Below, in pieces: positions 55,801-63,633 of a stretch of DNA of 64,000 nucleotides; position 1 is the first letter of the stretch, and each line of letters opens with the position of its first letter. The position numbers were made by a program, and so were the translations under genes. The DNA is from Streptomyces sp. RPT161 (GTDB lineage Bacteria; Actinomycetota; Actinomycetes; Streptomycetales; Streptomycetaceae). The DNA lies in the NCBI RefSeq assembly GCF_027533845.1, contig NZ_JAPZVN010000015.1, positions 62,001 through 126,000 on the forward strand, in the 5' to 3' direction. The notes beneath the pieces are model-generated. The model saw only the letters and a list, made by a program, of their open reading frames with translations, was not told where the DNA came from and made no database searches.

Positions 55801-56832
55801 CAGACCGGCGCGTTCAGCCCGGACGGCCGCATCCTGGTAACCGCGGCGGCCGACAACACCGCCCGGCTGTGGGACGTGACCAAGCCGACCCGGCCCGTAC
55901 CGCTCAGCAAACCGTTCACGCCGGGGCTCATTTGGGAGCGGGAATGGCCGGCGATATTCACCCCCGACGGCCGAACGCTCGTGTTCCGGTCAGGAAGCGA
56001 CACGGTCCGGCTGTGGAACGTCGCCGACCCCACCCGTCCGGTCCCCTACGGCCCGCCACTGGAACTGCGGACCCGCTACGCGGGCGCGAACGCGATGGCC
56101 TTCAGCCCGAACGGCCGTGTTCTGGCGACCGCGTACGACGACGACAGCGTGCAGCTGTGGGACATCGCCGACCCGGCCCACCCCATACCGCTCGGCGCGC
56201 CGCTCACCGGTCCCGCGGGGTACGTCAACGCACTGGCCTTCAGCCCGGACGGCCATACTCTCGCCTGCGGCAGCGCGGACGACGACGTACGGCTGTGGAA
56301 CGTGACCGGCCCACGGCACCCGACGCCGCTCGGCGCGCCGCTCACCGGCCACCTGGGCCCGATCAACGCGCTCGCGTTCAGTCCGGACGGGCGCACACTG
56401 GCCAGCGCCAGCGACGACAGCACGGTCCGGCTGTGGAACGTCACCAATCTGCTCCGGGTGACCCAGCTGGGCAGGCCGCTCACCGGTCACACCGAATCGG
56501 TCGCGTCGCTGTCGTTCAGCCCGGACGGCCACACGTTGGCCAGCGGCGGTGACGACAACGAGGTCCGGTTCTGGAACGTGTCGCGTCCGGCCGCGGCCAC
56601 CGCCATCGGCGAATCGATCAGTCCCAACGCCAAGACCGGTCACTTCCTGTCGTTCAGCCCCAAGGGCGGTCTGCTCGGAGTGTCGAGCGGCTCCGACACC
56701 GTGCGACTGTGGAGCCTGGACGTCGACCAGGCCGCACGTCGCGTCTGTTCGATCACCCGGGGTCTGCTGACGAGGGAGACCTGGCAGAAGTACCTGCCAG
56801 GTCTGCCGTACGAGCCACCGTGCGGGAACTGA
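52816..56832 (+). CDS. nSTAND NTPase with 14 WD40 repeats
   Basis: A 1338-residue protein. TTG at 52816 is chosen because GGAGGAG lies just before it. Order: an N-terminal helix-turn-helix-like region (~10-90, VSAQRISDWRRAR), an nSTAND NTPase (CPYRGLASFRQEDARWFFGRE, then P-loop GASGAGKSSLL near 175), helical regions, one transmembrane helix near 600-620, then 14 WD40 repeats ending in forms of RLWDV. Two seven-bladed propellers are expected. Such STAND proteins sense a ligand, oligomerise and signal; some act in antiviral defence or in control of development. No effector gene sits beside it. Repeats 8-10 are the most diverged. Confidence 0.92.
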   Translation: MSSGSEARAAFAEQLALLYREAGNPPLRTVAEAVRRLQRVDERGRPVQVSAQRISDWRRARNVPAQYAALAAVLHVLIPQARRLAPTPVSTGLYDLSQWQNLWEQAVGVRTTTEEEAGDPPQSPPEVGVCPYRGLASFRQEDARWFFGRERATDALVAQLRAARNSAGLVMLVGASGAGKSSLLRAGLVPALLNGALDEGDFVAGPALVMVPGTDPLAELTRRIPELADAIPDAGTPEATEPNIPQFAEQIRESVTAWARRVAPSTARPVLIVDQFEESFTLCRDESSRRAFIQLLHAAASPAQPGGNAPVLIVLGVRADFYGQCLVHPELADALQHRHMVLGPLTTTELREAVIGPAKAVGLELEPGLAELIIREVSAGDGQAGPDGPRHAHEAGALPLLSHALLATWQRRKGGRLTLSGYRAAGGIRGAVAATAERAWSGLDPAGRAAARLLLLRLVRLGEDTQATRRRGTRRQLADESTDPDKTEESLEALVRARLVTLDAESVEITHEALLHAWPRLRDWLDEDRHDNLLRQRLEEDSRAWEASDKDTALLYRGSRLEVARAWAQSAGNTFLTRGVAEFLAASARLRRRTVWLARAAVSALVVLAVLAVVSAVVARQQRDDAVFEQVVAEADRAQNVDPSLSAQLDLVAHHLRPGDHGVAGRLISTENAPLATPLLGHTGAVYLTSFSPDGRILATASYDRTIRLWDVADTTRPKPLGKPLGGHTSWVSAAVFSPDGRTLASSSDDGTIRLWDVRDPRQPRPLAPPLAGHDGTIYLVAFSPDGHTLASADEDHTVRLWDVRDPRQPRPLGPPLTGHTGAVRSVAFSPDGRTLASGGDDNTVRLWDVADPAHPQPLGEPLTGHTAGVHSVAFAPDGRTLASGSTDDTIRLWNVADPAHAAPLGAPLTGHTGPVWSVAFSPDGTMLAAGSSDSTASLWNVSDPAYPSQVGEPLAGSSSGMYTVGFSPDGRTLATGTGDSKVRLWSIPTSDLLGQTGAFSPDGRILVTAAADNTARLWDVTKPTRPVPLSKPFTPGLIWEREWPAIFTPDGRTLVFRSGSDTVRLWNVADPTRPVPYGPPLELRTRYAGANAMAFSPNGRVLATAYDDDSVQLWDIADPAHPIPLGAPLTGPAGYVNALAFSPDGHTLACGSADDDVRLWNVTGPRHPTPLGAPLTGHLGPINALAFSPDGRTLASASDDSTVRLWNVTNLLRVTQLGRPLTGHTESVASLSFSPDGHTLASGGDDNEVRFWNVSRPAAATAIGESISPNAKTGHFLSFSPKGGLLGVSSGSDTVRLWSLDVDQAARRVCSITRGLLTRETWQKYLPGLPYEPPCGN

Positions 56833-56921
56833 ATGACAGTTCGTGATTTCCATCACACCTGGCCGTTCTGACTGGCAGGCGGCCTCCCGCACGGGCCCAA
56901 CCCTTGTTACCGTCACGTAGA

Positions 56922-56966
56922 GCCCGAACGTTGGTGCATCCCCCGTCGCCAGCGCTCGGGCCTTTT
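56922..56966 (+). ncRNA. Strong hairpin with C-rich loop and T-run: small RNA end or terminator
   Basis: A 13-bp stem (GCCCGAACGTTGG / CCAGCGCTCGGGC, one A-C mismatch and one G-T pair) closes a 14-nt loop with CATCCCCCG, followed by CTTTTCCTTTT. It lies 90 bases after the WD40 stop, with a TTGTTAC-like promoter box in between. It may be a plain intrinsic terminator, or a short RNA similar in loop character to the actinobacterial 6C RNA, though only one hairpin and five C residues are present. Confidence 0.5.
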
Positions 56967-56971
56967 CCTTT

Positions 56972-57118
56972 TCACGCCTGCCCGTTGGCCGTCGCCAGCC
57001 GGTGCGCGATCGCGCGCACGGCGCCCTCGTCCAGGGCGTCGACGATCTGGGCCATCGCGGAGGAGTCCTCCGGCCCCAGGTCCGTCAGACCGGCCGCGCC
57101 GAGGGCGGCCATCAGCAC
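56972..57118 (-). CDS. Possible 48-residue hypothetical protein
   Basis: A short frame (GTG at 57118 or ATG at 57112) encodes a helical, alanine-rich peptide (MAALGAAGLTDLGPEDSSAM, AQIVDALDEGAVRAIAHRL). It starts 14 bases after the stop of the gene at 57132-57446 and may be coupled to it. The ribosome site is weak and no function can be given; the frame is also open upstream across the neighbour. Confidence 0.4.
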   Translation of the reverse strand: MLMAALGAAGLTDLGPEDSSAMAQIVDALDEGAVRAIAHRLATANGQA

Positions 57119-57131
57119 CTGGTGCCGCCGG

Positions 57132-57446
57132 TCACGTAGCCGCTCCTCGCGTGCGCTGCGACTGCGGTGCGGCGGGCGCCACTTGGGCGCCCGCCGTCCC
57201 GGAGCGTACGCGAACGGTGTCCAGGCGCCGCCAGTTCCGACCGTCCTCGGCCGGACCCCAGATCTCCACAACGGGCGCCTGGCCGCGCGCCCGTACGGTC
57301 TGGATCATCGCGGCGACCGCGTAGTCCACCGGCCCCCGGGCGGGCGATTCCGCGGCGATCCGCCAGCCCGAGTCCGGCTGGTGGAACGCCGCGACATACC
57401 GCGGCTCTCCGGGAGGCACGGACGCCATCCGCACTGCCGATTCCAT
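57132..57446 (-). CDS. Hypothetical protein, 104 residues
   Basis: The ATG at 57446 has GGAGGAG 8 bases upstream. The protein (YVAAFHQPDSGWRIAAESPA, then VVEIWGPAEDGRNWRRLDTV) looks like a small beta-rich soluble domain followed by a basic, disordered tail. I do not recognise a family. It is convergent with the WD40 gene. The 273 bases upstream of it, before the UTRA gene, hold only short overlapping frames on both strands that I do not accept as genes. Confidence 0.6.
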   Translation of the reverse strand: MESAVRMASVPPGEPRYVAAFHQPDSGWRIAAESPARGPVDYAVAAMIQTVRARGQAPVVEIWGPAEDGRNWRRLDTVRVRSGTAGAQVAPAAPQSQRTRGAAT

Positions 57447-57719
57447 GAGCGCTCTCCTCCGCACGGGGCCGGGGACGTCACCAACATCCTTTACCTGACG
57501 GGCCGTCGGAACGAAAGAGTGCTCTGACGCTACGTCAGCTTCTGGAGGCGTTTATGCGCCGTACCGCCAGCCGTCCTGGGCGACAGCAGCTCACGCCGGA
57601 CGAACAGCGCGCCGGGGTGTACGGGCGACACCTTCGCGTACCGCCCCCGGCGCGGGACAGCGCCATGGTGCGCGCCGGGGCGTGCACCGCCGTGAAGAAG
57701 GAGACGAACTTGGCCGCGG

Positions 57720-58316
57720 TCACCACCTTGGCAGGCGGGTGGTGAACACCAACTCTGTGCGGTCACCGGGCAGTACGACCTCGGAGACGTCCACCACCCG
57801 CCCGGTTACGTCCGTGGACACCTTTCGCAGCGCCATCACCGGACCACCGTCCGGAAGGCCGAGCTCCGCCGCCTCGTCGGCGGTCGCCGGGCGCGCGGTG
57901 ACGTGCTCCACGACCTGGTCGATCTCGATGCCGACGGTGTACAGCTGGCTTTGCGTACCGCCCGGCCAGGGCTCCTTCGTCTCGTCCAGCAGGTCCGGGT
58001 TGGCCGCCACGAGGTCGTGCGGGAGGTAGGAACGCACGATGTTGAACGGCGCGTCCTCCTCGCGGTAGCGGGTCCGGTAGCTCCGCTCCAGCAGCCGGGC
58101 CCCGACCGGCACCCCGAACACACCGGCAAGCTCCTCGTCGGCCTCCACCGCGCGGTACGCGGCATGGAAGACGAGATCGCAGGCGCTCAGCCCGGTCTCG
58201 TACTCGGTGGACCCGGTGGCCCGCCGCTCCTCCCGGGACGCGCGTGCGCGGTCCTTCTCCCGCTGGTGCCGGTCGTTGGAACGCCGCACCTTTCGACGTC
58301 CACCCCGCTGCGCCAT
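57720..58316 (-). CDS. UTRA-domain protein lacking the GntR winged helix
   Basis: A 198-residue protein. Residues ~45-198 form the UTRA ligand-binding domain of GntR/HutC regulators (LLERSYRTRYREEDAPFNIV, SYLPHDLV, ALRKVSTDVTGRVVDVSEVVLPGDR). The usual ~70-residue winged helix is missing; in its place is a short, very basic stretch (RRKVRRSNDRHQREKDRARA). The ATG at 58316 follows GGTGAGGTG. It may be a ligand-binding partner that modulates a full GntR regulator, or bind nucleic acid through its basic tail. Confidence 0.82.
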   Translation of the reverse strand: MAQRGGRRKVRRSNDRHQREKDRARASREERRATGSTEYETGLSACDLVFHAAYRAVEADEELAGVFGVPVGARLLERSYRTRYREEDAPFNIVRSYLPHDLVAANPDLLDETKEPWPGGTQSQLYTVGIEIDQVVEHVTARPATADEAAELGLPDGGPVMALRKVSTDVTGRVVDVSEVVLPGDRTELVFTTRLPRW

Positions 58317-58470
58317 GATCACCTCACCGTCGCTGACCACCGTGGCTCGCGCACCCTAGGTCGTCACGGCGCGACGCGCCGGACGCCCCGCCGAGCGGGC
58401 TCGCGGTGACCATCCCCGGCCGTCCACGCCCCCGGCGGGAGGCGACCACGCCCAGCCGCCGTGCGGCTCC

Positions 58471-59286
<816 letters not shown>

Positions 59287-59392
59287 TTACCGTGCGTCAC
59301 CCGCCCGGCCCCCTCCACGCACCCGCTCACGAGCGGCCACGTCTCGGCCGGCGCGCGCCACGACGCGTACGGCTGCGCCAGTCCGGCGGAGG

Positions 59393-60415
59393 TCAGGCCG
59401 GCAGCGTGGTGGATCCGAGCCGACTGCCGTACTGCCGCGCGGCAGCGATCACCGTTGCGCGGTCGTGGCGGTCGCCGACCGTCAGGCGAGTGCCGAGGGC
59501 CGAGGTGCTCACCGCGATGCCCAGGGCACGAAGGTGCTCGGCGAAGCCGGGACGGCCCGGGACGAGCACGAAGTTCGTGGCGCTGTCGACTGCGTCGAAA
59601 CCGCAGTCACGTAGTTCGGCGGTCAGGCGTGCGCGTTCGGCCCGCAGCTCGACCATGCGCGCGAGGTGCTGCGCGGGGTGGCGGAGCACCTCCACCGCGG
59701 CCGCACAGGCCAGGTCGGACACAGTGAACGGCATCGAGAAGTCGTTGATCCTGGCAATCAGTTGAGGGCTCGCGATGGCGTAACCGATCCGCAGTCCAGC
59801 CAGGCCGTAGGCCTTGGAGAACGTTCGGGTCACCACCACGTTGGGGACGGAGGTGGCCAAGTCGGCCGAAGCCCGCGGGTCGGCGTCCTCGTCGAACTCT
59901 CGGTACGCCTCATCGAGCACGACGACGACCTCGCGCGGCACCCGGGCGACGAAGTCCGCGATGTCGGCGGCGTGGACGCGGACCCCGCTCGGGCTGTGCG
60001 GATTGATGACGGCGATCAGTGCCGGTCGTTCGGAGTTGCCGATCTCGGCCAGTCGATCGAGGTCTGTCCCCAGTCCCGCGGTCAGGGGGGCCTCGATGGG
60101 CACACCGCGCTGCTGGCGGGTGTAGACCGGGTACATCTCGAAACCCGGCGACGCGTAGGCGACGGTGGCGCCAGGCGTCACCGTCGCCCGCCAGATCAGG
60201 TCCAGCAGCCGGGAACTGCCCGCGCCGAGGAGGACCTCGTCAGGTCGGCAGCCGTTGTCCGCGGCGATCAATTCGACAGCCCGGGTCTGCCACGCCTCGG
60301 AGGGGTACCGGTTCGCCTGCCTGAGTATGTCGCCGAGTTGTCCGAGCATGAGCGAATCAGGGAGGAACGGTAGCTCGTTGCGGTCGAGCCGGATCGATGG
60401 AGTCGCGGATGACAT
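59393..60415 (-). CDS. PLP-dependent aminotransferase (HisC-like, possible TsrA counterpart)
   Basis: A 340-residue fold type I aminotransferase. The PLP lysine is in TFSKAYGLAGLRIGY; NPHSPSG and VLDEAYREF supply the other cofactor contacts. The ATG at 60415 follows GGAGC and lies 4 bases after the SnoaL-like gene. Histidinol-phosphate aminotransferases look like this, but in thiostrepton biosynthesis TsrA, an aminotransferase, removes the amino group of 2-methyltryptophan at the start of quinaldate formation. The neighbouring Tsr gene favours the latter reading. Confidence 0.85.
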   Translation of the reverse strand: MSSATPSIRLDRNELPFLPDSLMLGQLGDILRQANRYPSEAWQTRAVELIAADNGCRPDEVLLGAGSSRLLDLIWRATVTPGATVAYASPGFEMYPVYTRQQRGVPIEAPLTAGLGTDLDRLAEIGNSERPALIAVINPHSPSGVRVHAADIADFVARVPREVVVVLDEAYREFDEDADPRASADLATSVPNVVVTRTFSKAYGLAGLRIGYAIASPQLIARINDFSMPFTVSDLACAAAVEVLRHPAQHLARMVELRAERARLTAELRDCGFDAVDSATNFVLVPGRPGFAEHLRALGIAVSTSALGTRLTVGDRHDRATVIAAARQYGSRLGSTTLPA

Positions 60416-60419
60416 GGCG

Positions 60420-60848
60420 TCAGCTCCGAGCCGAGGGTGCGGCCGCTTCCGGCAGTGCGCCCAGTTGCCGGTGCAGGCCGAGGAGGTCCATCTCGTCCCA
60501 ATGTTGCGCAAGCAGACCGTTCTCCACCAGGAAGATGTCGATCAGGCCAACCGAGAACGTGCGGTTGGTGGGTGCGATGCCCAGCACCTCACCCACCTGC
60601 CGGCCGCTGAAGGTCATCCGCGCCACGATCTTGTCGCCCTCCACGACCAGATCCCGCACGACGAGTTCGAGGTCGTCGACAGCGTCACACCACCGGCCGA
60701 CCACGGCCTTGAACGCGGCGCGGTCCGGGACGGCGGGATTGGGATGGCGGTAGTCGGCGGCCATGCAGCGGTCGAGCAGGTCGGCGTTGCCGGTGTTGTA
60801 GGCGTTGACGAAGTCGTCGACGAGCCGCTGGGCAGTCGCGCGGTCCAT
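60420..60848 (-). CDS. SnoaL-like cyclase/isomerase-fold protein
   Basis: A 142-residue NTF2-like protein (FVNAYNTGNADLLDRCMAADYRHPNP near the N-terminus, then VEGDKIVARMTFSGRQVG and FLVENGLLAQHWDEMDLLGL). The pattern is that of SnoaL-type ester cyclases. It lies between the acyl-CoA-dehydrogenase-like flavoprotein and the aminotransferase in one unit. In a thiostrepton-type pathway it could help close the quinoline ring of the quinaldate precursor, but this is a guess. The ATG at 60848 follows a GGGAGAG site. Confidence 0.85.
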   Translation of the reverse strand: MDRATAQRLVDDFVNAYNTGNADLLDRCMAADYRHPNPAVPDRAAFKAVVGRWCDAVDDLELVVRDLVVEGDKIVARMTFSGRQVGEVLGIAPTNRTFSVGLIDIFLVENGLLAQHWDEMDLLGLHRQLGALPEAAAPSARS

Positions 60849-60914
60849 GCTCTCCCACTTTCGGTTGTCGGACCGACCAGGATTCCGGTCCGCTTCGAGT
60901 TCTCGGGGCCCCGC

Positions 60915-62153
60915 TCAGTTCGCGGCACGCGGCACGATGTCCGCAGCGGTGGCCAGTTCGGTCGTTATCGGCGGGTTGATCGGCGCGACCGGCAGGCCCA
61001 GCGCTGTCGAGGAGATGAGTTCCTGTGCGTCGGCGTTGCTGTAGGGGTGCATCGTGCCGGCCCGTACGTCGCGTTGCGCGCGGTCGTACAGCGAACCGGC
61101 CTTGAGCGCCGGGGAGCCGACGAGCTGCACCACCCGGTCGACGATGCTCACCGCGTTGTTGGTGCCGACCAGCTTGGCCGTCATCACCCGGGCCATGCCC
61201 TCCTGGACACCGAGAGCGGTCCACAGGCTGTTGCCCATGACCTCCTCGGCGGTCCGCGCGATCACCGCGCGCGCGGCCTCCACCAGCACCTCGCACTCGG
61301 CGATCGTGGTCTGCGCGAACGCCCGGTGCTGCCAGCCGCGCCGCTGTGCGTCGCGAACGCACTCCTCCAAAGCGCCGACCGCGATCCCCAGGTAAACGGC
61401 CCCGAAGGAAGGCATCGCCCAGCCCCACAACGTCTGCAGCAGCGTGCCGTCGAGATGGCCTTCGGGAAACTGGAGCGACACCGCGTCGTCGGGCACCTCG
61501 ACGTCGTGCAGTTCGACGTTGTCGCTGCACGTCGCGCGCATACCGGAGGTGTGCCAGGTACCCGTCATGACCGTCAGGCCGGGAGCGTCGGCGGGTATCC
61601 GGAAGACCAGCACCTGCGGGCCGTCGGGGTGGTCCTCGTACACGGCCATCGAGGTGAGATGGGTCGCCACTGCAGTCCCGGTACCGAAGGTCTTCTTTCC
61701 GCTCACCAGGTAACCGCCGTCGACCCTCACCGCCTTGCTGCCGGTGGACCGCACGAGCGCGTGGCCGGGTTCGGCGGTCGCGCCGGCGAGGAAGACGGTG
61801 CCGTCGGCCGCGCCACGCAGCAGTTCCTCGGCGCGTTCGTTGCCAGTGCCCCGCCAGGCCCTGGCGAGCTGCCCGGCCATGGACAGGTGCATGTTGACCA
61901 CGAGTGCGGTGGAACCGCAGCCAGCCGCGAGCCGCTCCTGCGTGACGACCATGTCGGTGAGGTCGCCGCCGAGACCGCCCAGTTCCTCCGGCACGGTGAG
62001 AGCGAGGTAGCCGCTCTCGCGCAGTTCGTCGATGTTGCGGTGGGGGAACTCGCCGCGCTCGTCGAAACCGGCTGCCCGGTCTCGGAACCGGTCGGCCAGC
62101 TCTTCGGCGAGCGCCACGAACCGGCTGCCGCGCAGCGCGAGGTTGATCTTCAT
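60915..62153 (-). CDS. Acyl-CoA-dehydrogenase-like flavoprotein (possible TsrE-type oxygenase)
   Basis: A 412-residue protein of the acyl-CoA dehydrogenase fold: LRESGYLALTVPEELGG in the N-terminal helical domain, GYLVSGKKTFGTG in the beta domain, and GALEECVRDAQRRGW and VQLVGSPALKAGSL in the C-terminal helices. The catalytic base region of true dehydrogenases (a Glu near the C-terminus) is not obvious, which fits oxygenases of this fold. Its start overlaps the methyltransferase stop (ATGA). In thiostrepton biosynthesis a flavoprotein, TsrE, oxygenates the transaminated 2-methyltryptophan; that assignment is inferred from context only. Confidence 0.85.
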   Translation of the reverse strand: MKINLALRGSRFVALAEELADRFRDRAAGFDERGEFPHRNIDELRESGYLALTVPEELGGLGGDLTDMVVTQERLAAGCGSTALVVNMHLSMAGQLARAWRGTGNERAEELLRGAADGTVFLAGATAEPGHALVRSTGSKAVRVDGGYLVSGKKTFGTGTAVATHLTSMAVYEDHPDGPQVLVFRIPADAPGLTVMTGTWHTSGMRATCSDNVELHDVEVPDDAVSLQFPEGHLDGTLLQTLWGWAMPSFGAVYLGIAVGALEECVRDAQRRGWQHRAFAQTTIAECEVLVEAARAVIARTAEEVMGNSLWTALGVQEGMARVMTAKLVGTNNAVSIVDRVVQLVGSPALKAGSLYDRAQRDVRAGTMHPYSNADAQELISSTALGLPVAPINPPITTELATAADIVPRAAN

Positions 62154-63016
62154 CCGCGTCGCCTCGCCTTACCTTGGTTTTCGGATGTACTGACGAGCTT
62201 TGCCGTGATCAGCCACGTTCGTGCCACTCCCCGCACGTCCCGCGCCGGGGTTCGCGGTACCCGTCTGCCCACCGCACCGTCCACATCGGACGGTTCGACG
62301 ACGGTGGCGTCCCAGCGGTGCCCGGCCAGCCACTGTTCCGGCTCGGCGACGCCGGACTGCCAGGGCCGCCCCGCGGCACGCATCTCGGCCAGCCAGTCCT
62401 GCATCCACGGGGCCCGGTAGGTGTCCGTGTTGACCTGCTCGAGGCCGAGGACGCTGCACGGCGCGGACAGAGCACTCAGCTCGCGCACCACCGCGTCGGA
62501 CTGCGCCTCGGTCAGGTAGTACAACAGCCCCTCGACGAGCCAGACCGTCGGCGTACCGGGATCGAAGCCAGCCGCTCGCAGCTCGGCGGACCAGTCCTGT
62601 CTGAGGTCTGCCGGCACGATCCGCCGCTCGCACGACGGGGCCGGCAGGCCGGCCTTCCGCAGCAGGTCCTCCTTCGCCGCGAACAGCTCCGGAAGGTCGA
62701 GCTCGAAGATCCTGGTTCCGGCAGGCCAGTCCAGGCGGTAGGCCCTGCTGTCCAGGCCGGCGGCGAGCAACACAATCTGGCGCAGCGCGCCCGGTCCGGC
62801 CGCGGCGAGCAGATAGTCGTCGAAGAACCGGGTGCGAACTGCCAAGACGTCGAACCGCGGTGTCGGCGCGTCGCGAAACTCAGCGAGCAACGGCGCGTTG
62901 GTGAGCTCGGTGAAGGTGACCGCGAGAGGATCGGCGAACAACCGGTCCGCTCGGACCGTCTCCGCGGCCCGGGCGTGCGCGATCCACTCGGCAGTACTGC
63001 TGACCCCGGCGGTCAC
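62150..63016 (-). CDS. SAM-dependent methyltransferase, LCM/PPM family
   Basis: A 288-residue O-methyltransferase of the leucine-carboxyl-methyltransferase family (SSTAEWIAHARAAET, FADPLA, VLLAAGLDSRAYRLDWP with the SAM loop, VWLVEGLLYYL). Starts at GTG overlapping the preceding stop (GTGA). Such enzymes often methylate carboxylates. In a thiopeptide pathway it could form the methyl ester used during maturation (a TsrF-like step), which is inference. Confidence 0.85.
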   Translation of the reverse strand: MTAGVSSTAEWIAHARAAETVRADRLFADPLAVTFTELTNAPLLAEFRDAPTPRFDVLAVRTRFFDDYLLAAAGPGALRQIVLLAAGLDSRAYRLDWPAGTRIFELDLPELFAAKEDLLRKAGLPAPSCERRIVPADLRQDWSAELRAAGFDPGTPTVWLVEGLLYYLTEAQSDAVVRELSALSAPCSVLGLEQVNTDTYRAPWMQDWLAEMRAAGRPWQSGVAEPEQWLAGHRWDATVVEPSDVDGAVGRRVPRTPARDVRGVARTWLITAKLVSTSENQGKARRRG

Positions 63017-63591
63017 CGTGCCTCGTCAGCGCCAGCGGCGTGCAGGTGGTTCGCGACGCGCGGCGCGCCAGCGGCCAGTGTCTCCAGTCCACGTTGCAGG
63101 GAATCGCGCAGCATTCGCTGCTGCATCCGGCGCATCATCTTGTAGTAGATCTCGCCCGGCTTGTTACGCGCGCGCAGCACCACCCCCAGGCACGCGAGCT
63201 GCCTGGCCACCAGGAACGAGACCCGGTAGTCCCACAGCGGGTCGGTGTCACCCAGCAGGACCTCTTCGTCCTGGATGCTGTAGACCTGCCAGGGGCCGAA
63301 CCGGTTGCCGACCGCGAGCTCGGGCTGGGCCCGCTTGCGGTGGTTGGTGTTCGGCTCAAGCCCGAACGGCTTGAACAGCGCCCCCTGAATACGGGTCAGC
63401 ACGTCGGCGACCGGCTGGAGCCGCTCCGGAACGAAGTTGGGCCGGGCGAGCGCGGCCCTGGCCAGCTCCGGCGCGGTCACTGGGCCAGCGGGCAGATCGA
63501 CCTCGACAGCCGCCGCATTCAGGTACGAGGCCTCGTCCCGGAACGCGGCGAGCCGGGTACCTTCGGGCACGGCGCACTCTCGGAACAGCAT
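63013..63591 (-). CDS. Hypothetical protein, DUF2867-like
   Basis: A 192-residue protein (LPAGPVTAPELARAAL, ALFKPFGLEP, FGPWQVYSIQDEEVLLGDTD, WDYRVSFLVARQL). The order of motifs resembles DUF2867 proteins, which have an unknown function. The ATG at 63591 follows GGGAG 6 bases upstream, and the stop overlaps the methyltransferase start. It is likely part of the thiopeptide-type operon. I cannot assign a reaction. Confidence 0.75.
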   Translation of the reverse strand: MLFRECAVPEGTRLAAFRDEASYLNAAAVEVDLPAGPVTAPELARAALARPNFVPERLQPVADVLTRIQGALFKPFGLEPNTNHRKRAQPELAVGNRFGPWQVYSIQDEEVLLGDTDPLWDYRVSFLVARQLACLGVVLRARNKPGEIYYKMMRRMQQRMLRDSLQRGLETLAAGAPRVANHLHAAGADEAR

Positions 63592-63633
63592 GTGATCACT
63601 CCCTGGCAGGGCGAATTTGACGGTGACGGTCGA

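Noticed and set aside
57530..57766. Short open frames on both strands between the hypothetical gene and the UTRA gene.
   Set aside because: They overlap each other, have no good ribosome site and no recognisable sequence features.
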